From contig NZ_JAGJBZ010000003.1 in assembly GCF_020010925.1 (NCBI RefSeq), positions 310,001 through 374,000 of the forward strand: 64,000 nucleotides of DNA, given 5' to 3'. Below the pieces are notes generated by a model. It was not told the DNA's origin and did no database searches. It was given only the letters and a program-made list of their open reading frames with translations. Shown here one piece after another: positions 1 to 8,807 of the stretch (position 1 is its first letter; every line of letters begins with the position of its first letter). Origin of the DNA: Streptomyces griseiscabiei. Lineage in GTDB: Bacteria > Actinomycetota > Actinomycetes > Streptomycetales > Streptomycetaceae. A program made the translations under genes and the position numbers.

Positions 1-300
1 GACGGCGCGGGACCGGTCCGACTTCAGGTGATCTGCACACCTGTCACACATCAGCCGGACGACGGAATGCCGATCCTGGTGGGAAACCGGGAGGCGGACG
101 CGGAACTGGCGAGGTGACACTGCTCCCGCGGGGCACCGCTCCGAAGCCATCGAGAACGCCGTCCCCGCGCTGGAGGTGCACCTGCGGCGGCAGCTCGCGG
201 ACAGCAGAACGATCTTGGCCGGTGATCGGTGAAGGGCGGCCAGGGCATGCGGACAACCCGGAAAACACTCCCGCTCGGAGTATGTGGAGAGGAGATTCGT
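1..300. other. Left-edge non-coding stretch
   Basis: No open frame here has the codon bias or start signal of a real gene. Only the last bases are interpretable: a purine-rich Shine-Dalgarno run (GGAGAGGAG) directly before the ATG of the following small gene. The rest could be the promoter and leader of that gene, but I see no clear -35/-10 pair. Confidence 0.4.
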
Positions 301-564
301 ATGACACGGGACAAGTTGGTGATCCGCTCCGGGCAGCTCACGAGGACCGAAGAGGGAAAAGTCGGAGGGGTGAGCAGCGCATCGGCCACCGAGTCGCGAC
401 CTGCCCGCGTGAAGCTGGCGGTTGTCGACGCCGACGGCACGGAACACAAGGAGCGCCTGGGGCTGGACGACACCTTCCCCGTGGGCTCGGAGACCTGGCG
501 CTTGATGGACGTCACGCACTTCGCCGACGGCAGGTGGGCGGCCGTGGCGGTCCCGCAGACGTAG
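301..564 (+). CDS. Small conserved hypothetical protein (DUF6406-like)
   Basis: An 87-residue soluble protein with no signal peptide, membrane segment or cysteine. The ATG was chosen because GGAGAGGAG sits just upstream; an earlier in-frame ATG has no ribosome site. The C-terminal half (LAVVDADGTEHKERLGLDDT, then SETWRLMDVTH) reads like a small beta-rich fold and resembles the streptomycete DUF6406 group; this family name is from memory. Function is unknown. It is monocistronic, with the next gene about 190 bases on in the same direction. Confidence 0.7.
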   Translation: MTRDKLVIRSGQLTRTEEGKVGGVSSASATESRPARVKLAVVDADGTEHKERLGLDDTFPVGSETWRLMDVTHFADGRWAAVAVPQT

Positions 565-756
565 CCGTCTCGATCACTGTGCCCGAGGATTCCACCTCCC
601 CGGAGACACCCGACGCATGACGTGGCCATGATCACCGGCCGGGTCGCGGGGCCGATCGGGAAGGTGCCCCGTGGTCGGCGCCGGGTCGCTGAACCAAGGG
701 GCCGGGGACAGCGTCTCACCAGGGGAAACGCGTACATCGGTGTCGGGGAGGCGCAC

Positions 757-1263
757 ATGGCCATGGTCGGACTGTTCTGGATCGCCGAGGACGGCGGGGT
801 GTACGTCGGGGCGCGGCCGGAGGGGTACGGGTACGGGGTGCGGCTGACGCGGGACTGGGTGGAGGCGCTCGGGACCGACCAGAGCGCCGTGTGGGGCTGG
901 TCGGAGATCCGGTCGGTCGCCGTGCGGTACGTACGGATCAGGTCCGGCGCCAGGCTGCTCGCCACCACGGCCGTCGACCTCGCCCTCAACGCCGTCGCGG
1001 GGGGTGGTGACGCCGCGGCTGCGTTCGAGGTGCACCTGGAGACCGCCGACAGGACCGTCGAGCTGAACGCACAGCTGGCCGCTTCCCTCGGCGGCTACGT
1101 CCAGTCCGAGTACGACCTCTCCGTCGCCCTGCTGGAGCGCCTGGCGGCGGGTACGGCGGAGGTCGACACCCTCGCGGAGTGGGGCCGCGTCCACGCCGCC
1201 GAGGGGACCCCGCGGCGCGAGGTGCGGGAGGCCCTGCTGCGGACGTGGGCGACCGGGGACTGA
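757..1263 (+). CDS. Conserved hypothetical protein, 168 residues
   Basis: The start is the ATG preceded by GGGGAGG at normal spacing; a longer in-frame version beginning at 622 has no ribosome site. The protein opens with a beta-rich stretch (GLFWIAEDGGVYVGARPEGY), continues with a region (WSEIRSVAVRYVRIRSGARL) typical of small PH-like or membrane-associated folds, then a short Ala-rich segment and an acidic C-terminal helix (LLERLAAGTAEVDTLAEWGR). No catalytic motif is visible and I do not recognise a named family. No signal peptide. It stands alone on its strand. Confidence 0.65.
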   Translation: MAMVGLFWIAEDGGVYVGARPEGYGYGVRLTRDWVEALGTDQSAVWGWSEIRSVAVRYVRIRSGARLLATTAVDLALNAVAGGGDAAAAFEVHLETADRTVELNAQLAASLGGYVQSEYDLSVALLERLAAGTAEVDTLAEWGRVHAAEGTPRREVREALLRTWATGD

Positions 1264-1804
1264 GCCGCGAGCCGGCGCGTGCCGTGCGGGGGCGGCTGGT
1301 CGAGGAGCGTGGGCGGCTGCCGCTCATCGAGGACCGGGCCCCGCATGAGGTCCGCGTTCACGTGAGGTCCGCCACCCGGCGCGTACGTCCCGTCGAGCGG
1401 TGGTGCTGACCGACACCGTGGGGACGGCGCTGATCCCGGACGCCGTCGAGCCCGGCCCTCGCCCTGGCCATGTCCGACCCGTCGGCGATCGGCCACCCCG
1501 CTGACCTGCGGCCCGCACCTCCAGGACTTCCGCCCGCACCACTACGAACCCCCTTCGTCCTCAACCCCCGCCCGTACGGCACCCCTTGATGACGCGGCGG
1601 AGTCGGCGACAGCCGCCGGCCCCCGTTCCGTGAAGGCCGAGCGGCGACAGCGGGGGCCCTTTGCTTTACCCTCTTCACACCGAGACCACACAAGGCTGTT
1701 GTCATCTCGTTAAGTGATTAGTCCTTGACGCTGAGGTGATCACCGCGTTGGCTTTCAGCCACCTGGGTCGCAGTTGCTGCACCCACGCCCGGAAGGCCCT
1801 TGAT
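1264..1804. other. Intergenic region with weak terminator-like hairpin and upstream region of the sugar-binding gene
   Basis: No gene is supported here. A short stem (GGCCCCCG at 1618-1625 with CGGGGGCC at 1651-1658) is followed by a pyrimidine-rich tract (CTTTGCTTTACC) and could end upstream transcription. The segment 1680-1760 is less G+C rich than its surroundings and contains TTGACG at 1727-1732, a possible -35 box for the next gene, without a convincing -10. Confidence 0.35.
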
Positions 1805-2962
1805 GTGAACGCCCGTACCACCCGCACCACCCCCAGCACTCGTATACGTCGTCGCACCACCGCTCTGCGCCGGACCGCCACCGCCCTCGCCGCCTCGGCC
1901 GCGGCCGTCTCCCTCGCCTCCTGCGGGGTCGTGGACGTCGGCGACAGCGCGGAGGCGAGCCCCACGAAGGGCGACGACATCACGGTGGGCGTGCTGTTCC
2001 CCGACAAGGACACCAAGCGCTACGAGCAGTTCGACTACCCCAACATCAAGAAGAAGATCGCCGAGCTCACGGACAACAAGGGCGTCACCAAGTACGCCAA
2101 CGCGGAGAAGGACCCGGAGACCCAGAACACCCAGATGGAACAGATGGTGGCCGACAAGGTCGACATCATCATCGTGGACGCCGTCGACTCCAAGAAGATC
2201 GCCCCCGCCGTGCAGACCGCGGACGACGCGGGTATCCCGGTCATCGCGTACGACCGGCTGGCCGAGGGCCCGATCGACGGCTATGTCTCCTTCGACAACG
2301 AGCTGGTCGGACAGGTGCAGGGCCGCTCGCTGGTGGAGGACCTGGGCGACAGCGCCGCCAACAAGATCGTCATGATGAACGGGTCGCTCTCCGACCCGAA
2401 CGCCGCGATGTTCAAGGAGGGCGCGCTCTCCGAGCTGCAGGACAAGGTGACGATCTCCGAGTCGTTCGACACCAAGGACTGGGACCCCAAGGTCGCCAAG
2501 GTCAACATGGAGGACGCCGTCGCCAAGCTGGGCGCCGACAACATCGACGCCGTCTACGCGGCGAACGACGGTATCGCCGGCGCGGTCATCGACGTGCTGA
2601 AGACCGCCGGTGTCTCCAAGGTGCCGCCGGTCACCGGGCAGGACGCCGACCTGGACGCCGTGCAGCGGATCCTCACGGGCGACCAGTACATGACCGTGTA
2701 CAAGTCCTTCCCGACGCAGGCCGCCGCGGCCGCCGAGATGGCCGTCGCCAAGGTCCAGGGCCGCTCGATCGAGTTCGACGCCCTGGCCAAGGACAGCATC
2801 GACTCGCCGACCACCAAGAAGATCCCGGCCCAGCTGGTGCCCCCGGTCGCGCTGACCAAGTCCAACATCAAGGACACGGTCGTCGCCGACGGCATCTACA
2901 CCGTCAAGCAGATCTGCACCGCCGACTTCAAGTCCGCCTGCGACGCGGCCAAGCTGGACTGA
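1805..2962 (+). CDS. Sugar ABC transporter substrate-binding lipoprotein (XylF/ChvE type)
   Basis: A 385-residue periplasmic-binding-protein fold (PBP1, ribose/xylose group) that would capture a sugar outside the membrane. The GTG start follows a GGAAGG ribosome site; the N-terminus has an Arg-rich n-region, an Ala-rich hydrophobic core and the lipobox LASC, so it should be a diacylated lipoprotein. Family-like segments are VGVLFPDKDTKRYEQFD, DIIIVDAVDSKKIAPAVQTA, GIPVIAYDRLAEG, MMNGSLSDPNAAMFKEGA, VYAANDGIAGAVI and VTGQDADLDAVQRILTGDQY. The dipeptides YDR and GQDAD resemble xylose-binding proteins. No ATPase or permease gene is adjacent, so it is an orphan component or serves a distant transporter. 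Confidence 0.9.
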   Translation: MNARTTRTTPSTRIRRRTTALRRTATALAASAAAVSLASCGVVDVGDSAEASPTKGDDITVGVLFPDKDTKRYEQFDYPNIKKKIAELTDNKGVTKYANAEKDPETQNTQMEQMVADKVDIIIVDAVDSKKIAPAVQTADDAGIPVIAYDRLAEGPIDGYVSFDNELVGQVQGRSLVEDLGDSAANKIVMMNGSLSDPNAAMFKEGALSELQDKVTISESFDTKDWDPKVAKVNMEDAVAKLGADNIDAVYAANDGIAGAVIDVLKTAGVSKVPPVTGQDADLDAVQRILTGDQYMTVYKSFPTQAAAAAEMAVAKVQGRSIEFDALAKDSIDSPTTKKIPAQLVPPVALTKSNIKDTVVADGIYTVKQICTADFKSACDAAKLD

Positions 2963-2988
2963 CCCCCGGCCCCCGCCTCCACGCCCCC

Positions 2989-3050
2989 TCGGCCCGGCAG
3001 GGCCACCGCCGGACCGGACCTCGGCCCGGCGGCCCACCCTGCCGGGCCGA
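2989..3050 (+). terminator. Hairpin terminator of the sugar-binding gene
   Basis: A perfect 14-bp stem: TCGGCCCGGCAGGG at 2989-3002 pairs with CCCTGCCGGGCCGA at 3037-3050, 26 bases after the stop codon. The 34-base loop is long and no U-tract follows, as is usual for Streptomyces terminators. Confidence 0.7.
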
Positions 3051-3203
3051 ACCGTTTCTCCATGGTCTAGGGTGACTGTTTGTCATGTCGTGATCACGGG
3101 GGACGACTGTCGCTTGTCTCGGAGCAGTTGGGACAGCCGTACGCGAGGTAGTCGCGTAGTGCGTCGTGCCCTTCCGCTCGCCGAGATCCCAGAGGAACCC
3201 TCC

Positions 3204-3767
3204 TTGCGCACCCCCGCCCGGCCGGACCGGCCCCGCCACCGTCGCCGCATGCCCGCCGCCCTCACCTCGTCCGCCTGCGCCCTGCTGCTCGCCCTCACCG
3301 TCTCCGCCTGCGGCGACGACGACGGTGGGATGCTGCCCTTGGCCAAGGACGCGAAGGCGGTCGCCCTCTTCCTGGACGAGCACGTCGGATGCCAGGACAC
3401 CGACTACTACGTGGGCGACGATCTGCAGGAGTTCCGCGCCGAGATCAGCTACGCGGTCGACAGCGCCGGTGAGTGCGACGTCAGCGAGAACACCGACATG
3501 GACTTCGTGCACTTCTCCAGGCTGGGTGACTTCCAGAAGGACGTGGTGAACTCCGAGATCGTCGACGACACCGGCCTGATGGTCGGCATGACCTTCGCCG
3601 TCGACGCCGACGACGACAAGGCCGCCGAGGCCCTCCTCGACGCCGGCCTCCTCTACCTCGTCTGCGACCCGGGCGTGGACATACCGAGCACCTACCGGCA
3701 GGACGAGGGCGAGGCGGGCTGCGTCCTCACGGACTACGCCCGGCAGGACGAGGAGGAGAACTACTAG
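3204..3767 (+). CDS. Putative lipoprotein of unknown function
   Basis: A 187-residue exported protein. A TTG start is preferred because AGAGGA lies seven bases upstream; a later ATG at 3249 is possible and would still leave the signal sequence intact. The N-terminus is Arg/Pro-rich, then ALTSSACALLLALTVSAC ends in a lipobox with Cys as the lipidated residue, followed by an acidic DDDGG. The mature part is acidic with four Cys besides the lipidated one (HVGCQDTDYY, GECDVSE, LVCDPG, AGCVLTD), which could form two disulfides outside the cell. No enzyme motif is seen. The bases CTAGGGT near 3067 could include a -10 element. Confidence 0.75.
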   Translation: MRTPARPDRPRHRRRMPAALTSSACALLLALTVSACGDDDGGMLPLAKDAKAVALFLDEHVGCQDTDYYVGDDLQEFRAEISYAVDSAGECDVSENTDMDFVHFSRLGDFQKDVVNSEIVDDTGLMVGMTFAVDADDDKAAEALLDAGLLYLVCDPGVDIPSTYRQDEGEAGCVLTDYARQDEEENY

Positions 3768-3874
3768 GCCTCCACCAGGCCTCCACCAGGCCGTGTCCGC
3801 GAAGTCCCGTCGTCCGCCCGGAGGGCGGGCCGCGAGGCAGCCCTCCGGGCGACGGAGGGAATCGTCGGGCAGCC

Positions 3875-4783
3875 CTAGGGACCAGGCCGGACGCCCTTCA
3901 GGACACGGTCGAGTGCCGCCCGGCCCAAGGGCCCCCAGTGCGGCTTGCCGCCGGGCAGGCCCCGGTCTCCGTTCTGCCCCATGAGCATCAGGAAGAGGCA
4001 CTTCATGGCGGCCAGCCCCCGGGCGCGCCGGATCGCCGCCCCGTCCGCGTGCGCGTACACGTCGAAGAACCGCGCGGCCGTCCCCGCGGGGAGCAGCACC
4101 CATGCGGCGGCGAGGTCCCACGCCGGGTCGCCCGCGAAGATGTCGCCGAAGTCGACGACGCCGGAGAGCGTCCCGTCCGAGACGACGACGTTCGCGGGGT
4201 GGAGGTCGCCGTGCACCCACACCGCCGGTCCCTCCCACGCGGGGGCCGCGACGGCGTCGTCCCAGACGGCCCGGACCCCGGCCGGGACGGCGCCGGGGTC
4301 CACGGCTCCCATGAAGCGCTCGAAGCCCTCCGTGCACTCCTTGGGATGGGCACCGCGGTCCCGGGCGACCGGCGCGTCGGCGGGCGCCTCCACATGGAGC
4401 GCCCGCAGGAAACCCGCCAGCGTGTCGGCCGCGTGGTCGCCGCGGCTGATCGAGCCGTGGTCCAGCGGCTCGCCGGGGACCCATGTCATCACGGTCCAGT
4501 GCTTGGGGAAGCGCGCGGACGGCTCGCCGCACCGCACCGGGGTCGGCACCGGGAGGGGAAGGCGCGGAGCCAGCACGGGGAGCCACCGCCGCTCGTTGAG
4601 CTGGAGCTCCGGGGTCGGGTCCATCCGCTGCATGCGTACGGCCAACTCGTCCCCGAGACGCCACATCTGGTTGCCCCACCCGCCCGCCACCTCACGGACG
4701 GCCAGCCCCGCGAGGTCCGGATGCTGTTCCCGCAGCAGGTCGCGGACCAGGCCGGCGGTGATCTCGATCTCGGTGTCGGTCAT
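3875..4783 (-). CDS. Aminoglycoside phosphotransferase (APH)-fold kinase
   Basis: A 302-residue cytoplasmic protein of the APH family (PF01636), which phosphorylates small hydroxylated molecules such as aminoglycosides or choline-like compounds with ATP. The nucleotide-binding lobe shows GGWGNQMWRLGDELAVRM, where Arg replaces the common Lys. The catalytic loop is VWVHGDLHPANVVV and the metal-binding motif VVDFGDIFAGDPAWDLA, both complete. The GTG/ATG context is ordinary. It is transcribed alone, against its neighbours. The substrate cannot be read from sequence; a resistance role is possible but unproven. Confidence 0.88.
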   Translation of the reverse strand: MTDTEIEITAGLVRDLLREQHPDLAGLAVREVAGGWGNQMWRLGDELAVRMQRMDPTPELQLNERRWLPVLAPRLPLPVPTPVRCGEPSARFPKHWTVMTWVPGEPLDHGSISRGDHAADTLAGFLRALHVEAPADAPVARDRGAHPKECTEGFERFMGAVDPGAVPAGVRAVWDDAVAAPAWEGPAVWVHGDLHPANVVVSDGTLSGVVDFGDIFAGDPAWDLAAAWVLLPAGTAARFFDVYAHADGAAIRRARGLAAMKCLFLMLMGQNGDRGLPGGKPHWGPLGRAALDRVLKGVRPGP

Positions 4784-5361
4784 ACGAAGTCACAGTACCC
4801 AGGCGGCAGTCGGAGCGGTTCTCGCGCGCCCGGGTGCGCGGATGCCGCCGGGTGCGGGGCCCGGAAGGCGGTGAGCGGGCGAAGAGGGAAGGCAAGCCCT
4901 GGGTCGCCGTCGCCCACCGGTTCTCGATGACACACGAACGCTCAGGACGGCAACCGGACGTCGCGCTCCAGCACCGGCCCTGTCCTCGAAGGACCGGCAC
5001 GACCTGCACGCGTCCGCGAGATACGCCGCACCAGGTCTGGTCCGCCCTGAACCGCAATGCGCCCGTTCCATGGGCCGCAGCGTCGGCCGTACCGGCGCAC
5101 GGGAGGTCCTGACCTCACCAGGCCGCTCAGGCATCTCCCTGATCATCAGTAACTTTCCGACACCTTGCGGGACGACCGTGAGGGAACGACGGCATCCGCC
5201 ACCCCGCGATCGGGTGGGAGACCCCCCGCCGGGTGGATTCTCGTGGAGATCACCGGCGGGCAGAGTGATGTCCGCAGGGATCGCACGGAACGAGCCGTGC
5301 GGACGGCTCTGTCTCGTCCACCGCGGGGGCGGCCGGAGCATCCGGAGAGAGGAAAGATTCT
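4784..5361. other. Intergenic region without recognised gene
   Basis: Nothing here has gene-like codon usage plus a start signal on either strand. The segment near 5139-5160 is locally A+T richer and contains the short palindrome CTGATCATCAG. It may hold the divergent promoters of the APH kinase and the small secreted protein. Confidence 0.35.
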
Positions 5362-5748
5362 GTGAACGTCACCATCGCAAGGCGTCTGGGAGTCGGCATC
5401 GTCGCCGCCCTGGCGTTCGGCACGGCCGCGCCGGCCATGGCCTACGAGATCGGGCCGCACGCGTACGACGGCGAGCTCAGGTTCTGGACCGAGGGCACCC
5501 CGGACCGCGGCATCATGAACATCAAGGACACGGGTGAGGACCACTGGGTCAAGGCGGAGTACTACCGTGTGGCTCACGCGGACGACAAGCTCACCCTGTG
5601 GAACAAGGACGGCCCGAACGGCCCGGCCGACAACGACGGCAACCGGGGCACGGTGGAGAGCGGCGAGCACTCCGAGATCTTCAAGGCGCGGGGCACGGTG
5701 TCGCGCAACAACCTGCCCGACTATCACACCTCGTGGTTCACGGACTGA
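5362..5748 (+). CDS. Small secreted protein
   Basis: A 128-residue protein with a Sec signal peptide: NVTIARRLGVGIVAALAF followed by AAPAMA as the likely signal-peptidase I site. The GTG start is preceded by GAGAGGAAAG. The mature part (about 100 residues) is rich in Asp, Gly, His and aromatic residues (ELRFWTEGTPDRGIMNIKD, HWVKAEYYRVAHADDKLTLW) and has no Cys; it looks like a small beta-sandwich. No family is recognised. It is monocistronic with a strong terminator right after it. Confidence 0.75.
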   Translation: MNVTIARRLGVGIVAALAFGTAAPAMAYEIGPHAYDGELRFWTEGTPDRGIMNIKDTGEDHWVKAEYYRVAHADDKLTLWNKDGPNGPADNDGNRGTVESGEHSEIFKARGTVSRNNLPDYHTSWFTD

Positions 5749-5805
5749 CCCCGTGACGCGCGGGACGAGGGATCGGTCCCGGCGATTCTGATTCCTCGAG
5801 TCCGA

Positions 5806-5840
5806 TCTGACCGAGAGGCCGACAGTGCCTCTCGGTCAGA
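5806..5840 (+). terminator. Strong hairpin terminator
   Basis: A perfect 14-bp stem, TCTGACCGAGAGGC paired with GCCTCTCGGTCAGA, with a 7-base loop. It separates the small secreted protein from the downstream ABC transporter operon. Confidence 0.85.
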
Positions 5841-5906
5841 CGTGTTCGCCGTCCGCGCCGCCCTGTCACTTTTCCCCCTTCTGCCCTTCGATCGAGGGAG
5901 CCTCGT

Positions 5907-6593
5907 GTGACCCCACCCTCCACCCAGCCCGTCCTGCGTCTGAGTGACGTCGTCTACGGGGTATCCGAACGACGACTGCTCGCGGGCGCCGATCTCACCG
6001 TGCCGGCCGGCCGCTCCGTTTCCGTGATGGGGCCGTCCGGCAGTGGGAAGTCCACGCTGCTGATGTGCCTCATGGGACTGATACGTCCCGAGTCGGGCCT
6101 GGTCGAGGTCATGGGCGAGGACCTCGCCCGGATGTCGTCCCGGGCCCTGGCCACGCACCGGCGTCGGCACATCGGCATGGTGTTCCAGTTCGGGGAGTTA
6201 CTGCCCGAACTCACGCCGGTGGAGAACGTGATGATCGCGAGCCTGCTGTCCGGGGATCCGGTCACCGCCGCCCGCTCCCGCGCAGAGGAACTCCTCGACG
6301 GCCTGGGAGTACCGCTGGGCACGGCCACCCAGGATCTCTCCGGGGGCGAGCGCCAGCGCGTCGCCGTCGCCCGTGCCCTGGTGAACACTCCGGAACTGCT
6401 GTTGGCGGACGAGCCGACCGGCTCCCTCGACGGGGACCACCGGGGGGCCGTCGCGGACCTGTTGTTCAGGACGCCCCGTGACCACGGATGTGCCCTGGTC
6501 GTGGTCACGCACGATCCGGTGGTGGCGAGCCGCGCGGACATGCGACTGCATCTCGACGAAGGCCGACTGGTCCCGGCTGAGGAGGTCCGGTGA
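5907..6593 (+). CDS. ABC transporter ATP-binding protein (MacB/LolD type)
   Basis: A 228-residue ATPase that would power the FtsX-like permease encoded next. Motifs in order are Walker A GPSGSGKSTLL, the Q-loop in GMVFQFGELLPEL, the signature LSGGERQRVAVARAL, Walker B LLLADEPTGSLD and the switch His in VVVTHDPVVA. The fold and the MGPSGSGKST/DEPTGSLD combination fit the MacB/LolD branch, which exports lipids, lipoproteins or peptides. Codon 98 is TTA (6198-6200), the rare leucine codon read by the bldA tRNA, so translation is probably tied to development. The stop overlaps the permease start by four bases (GTGA). Confidence 0.92.
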   Translation: MTPPSTQPVLRLSDVVYGVSERRLLAGADLTVPAGRSVSVMGPSGSGKSTLLMCLMGLIRPESGLVEVMGEDLARMSSRALATHRRRHIGMVFQFGELLPELTPVENVMIASLLSGDPVTAARSRAEELLDGLGVPLGTATQDLSGGERQRVAVARALVNTPELLLADEPTGSLDGDHRGAVADLLFRTPRDHGCALVVVTHDPVVASRADMRLHLDEGRLVPAEEVR

Positions 6594-8755
6594 GCGGGGG
6601 TGGGCTGCGTCGGCAGCTGCTGCGCATGGGCCGGGCCGCCTCCTGGACCGCCGAGGCGGGCCGGATCCGCTTCTTCGCGTTGTTCGCGGCGACCGCGGTG
6701 GCGGTTCTCGCTGTCTGCGGACACCTCCTCGCTTCTGCCTCTTTCGACGGCCGGGCCGAGCGCAGTGCGGCCCGGTGGCCTCAGGTCACCGAGACCGGAA
6801 CGGGCGAACTGCTGTGGAAGGCGACGGTCGCGACCGTCACCGACCGGCAGTACGACGTGGTCTACATCGAGCCCCGTACCGCCGACGCTCCGCTGCCGCC
6901 CGGCCTTGACCGATGGCCCCGGCCCGGCGAGGCCGTCCTCTCACCGGCGCTCATGGCCGCCCATCCCGAGGTACGACACGAGTACGGCGAACCCGTGGGA
7001 ACGATCGCTGTCGCCGGACTGGAGGCGCCCGGCGAGTACTTCGTCTACGTGCGACCGTCCGCCGAGCGCCTCGACCCCGCATCGATGGCCGAGGTGACGG
7101 GTTTCGGCGTGACCTGGTCGCCACCTCTCGGTGAGCATCTGTACAACTTTGGTCCCGGAGAGTTCCGTTGGGCCTATTTGGCGCTGTTCGGCCTGCCCGC
7201 CGCGCTGTTCGTCGTGATCGCGGCCCGGGTGGGCGCTGCGGCGCGTGACCGGCGTACCGCGGTTCTCACTGCTCTCGGAGCGTCCACCGGTGCGCGTGCC
7301 TGGTTCACCGTGGGAGAGGCCGTCGTTCCCGTCACTCTCGGTGGACTGCTGGGGGTCCTGGCGGTCGCCCCCGTGCTCGCTGTCGACATTCCGTTGCCCC
7401 TGGTCGACTTCGTGCTCCACCGACCCGATGCCCGTGCCGCGTTCGGTGCCCTGGCCGTTGCCGCCCTCGCGGTTCCGTTCGCGGTGCTGGCCGCCGTGGT
7501 GCTGCTCCAGCCGCCCTACCGGCCCGGCCGGTCGACCCGGCCGGCCGTGGCGCGACGGCGTCGGGAATGGACGCTGTGGCTGTTCCCCATCGCCCTGTTC
7601 GGCACGGTCCAGGGCACCGGCCTGGCCCCGTACGACCTGCGGCTGCCCGTGCTGGCGACCGGATCCGTCATCACCATCGCGCTGCTTCCCGGAGTGGTCG
7701 GGGCGGTGGTTGCGGCGACCGGCCCGGCGATGGCGCGGGTCGGGGCGGCGCGCGGCCGGATCGGCATGCTGATCTCCGGGCGCCGACTCGCGGCCGGGGC
7801 GCGCCCGGTCGCGCGACTGGTCGCCGCGGTGGTGATCGCGATCGGGCTGGCTGCCCAGGGACAGATCGCCATCAGCCTCTTCACGGAGATGAGCGACCGC
7901 GTCGACGCCATGGAGAACCACCTGGGCACCAGCGTGCTGCGGGTCTCGACCACGATGGACACGCGATCGGCGGACATGACCGCCTTCGAGCGTGAGCTGG
8001 GCTCAGGGACCGGAGTGTTCGCCGTACGGCAGGACCTGCACAAGGGCCGGATGGATCTCGTGGCCCCCTGCGTGGTGTGGCGAGGGCTGGATCTCCCCTG
8101 CCCCGAGACGGCCACCGAGCTGCGCACCGCACGGCACCCCGGCCTCGCGCAAGCCGTGGAGCTGGAGAGGTCGGTGGGGGTGAGGCTGTACGCCGTGACG
8201 GGGGACGCCGGCGAGGCCGTACGGACGACCGAGGACCCGATCCTGATGGTTCTCGCCGACGATGGCCGGGAGTTGTCGACGGCAGGGGTGCACCGGGCCG
8301 CGAACGAGTATCTGGCGATGGCGACGAAGGTGACCGTCTTCGCCGCGGCCGGCACGCTCGGTGGGAGCGGCGAGGGAGTAGCCGCGCGGCAGTGGCTCGA
8401 ACTGCTCTCCGTTGCCGGGGTGCTGGTCATCGTGGTGGTGGCGGGCATCGGGTCCGTCGCCCAATTCGTGCGTGCGGGACGTGAGTTGGGGCCGGTCTCC
8501 GTGCTGACCGGTGACAGCCGGGTGTACTACGCGGTCTCTGTGTGGTCCCTGCTGGCACCCGTCGTCTTCGCGGTGTGTGCGGCGGTCGCCGTGACCTGGT
8601 TCGTGACCACGCCTCTCATGGCCGGCTCGGCGAGTCGGCTGTCCGCGCTGTCCGCGGTGGGTGGCGCGGGACTGCTCTGCGCCGCGGCGATGGCGTGGTG
8701 GGGTGCCCGTACGGCGGCGGCCACAGGCTCTGTCTGGCGCCCGCGCAACGACTGA
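6590..8755 (+). CDS. FtsX-like ABC transporter permease
   Basis: A 721-residue membrane protein, translationally coupled to the ATPase. About ten hydrophobic segments are visible: one near the N-terminus (FFALFAATAVAVLAVCGHLL), a large extracytoplasmic domain of roughly 140 residues with SASFDGRAERSAARW at its start, a membrane block around residues 180-420, a second external domain, and three C-terminal helices (SVAGVLVIVVVAGIGSVAQF, the VWSLLAPVVF region and the LLCAAAMAWW region). This duplicated arrangement is typical of FtsX/MacB permeases with two cores. Substrate unknown; export or mechanotransmission is more likely than uptake, since no binding protein is present. Confidence 0.85.
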   Translation: MSGGGLRRQLLRMGRAASWTAEAGRIRFFALFAATAVAVLAVCGHLLASASFDGRAERSAARWPQVTETGTGELLWKATVATVTDRQYDVVYIEPRTADAPLPPGLDRWPRPGEAVLSPALMAAHPEVRHEYGEPVGTIAVAGLEAPGEYFVYVRPSAERLDPASMAEVTGFGVTWSPPLGEHLYNFGPGEFRWAYLALFGLPAALFVVIAARVGAAARDRRTAVLTALGASTGARAWFTVGEAVVPVTLGGLLGVLAVAPVLAVDIPLPLVDFVLHRPDARAAFGALAVAALAVPFAVLAAVVLLQPPYRPGRSTRPAVARRRREWTLWLFPIALFGTVQGTGLAPYDLRLPVLATGSVITIALLPGVVGAVVAATGPAMARVGAARGRIGMLISGRRLAAGARPVARLVAAVVIAIGLAAQGQIAISLFTEMSDRVDAMENHLGTSVLRVSTTMDTRSADMTAFERELGSGTGVFAVRQDLHKGRMDLVAPCVVWRGLDLPCPETATELRTARHPGLAQAVELERSVGVRLYAVTGDAGEAVRTTEDPILMVLADDGRELSTAGVHRAANEYLAMATKVTVFAAAGTLGGSGEGVAARQWLELLSVAGVLVIVVVAGIGSVAQFVRAGRELGPVSVLTGDSRVYYAVSVWSLLAPVVFAVCAAVAVTWFVTTPLMAGSASRLSALSAVGGAGLLCAAAMAWWGARTAAATGSVWRPRND

Positions 8756-8807
8756 CATCGCAGCCGTGGGCTGAGGTCCCGCGCTTGTTGGGCAGGGCCC
8801 TCAGCTC

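Noticed and set aside
1179..1705. Possible small genes or gene remnants in the 1.3-1.8 kb gap
   Set aside because: The frames are short, overlap each other on both strands and lack ribosome sites or recognisable domains.
3062..3077. DasR-type operator (TGGTCTAG)
   Set aside because: Only the left half fits; the right half lacks the complementary sequence. The bases are more likely part of a -10 region.
4790..5341. Possible genes between the APH kinase and the small secreted protein
   Set aside because: Several overlapping frames exist, but all are Arg/Pro/Gly-rich, with no start signal and no domain.
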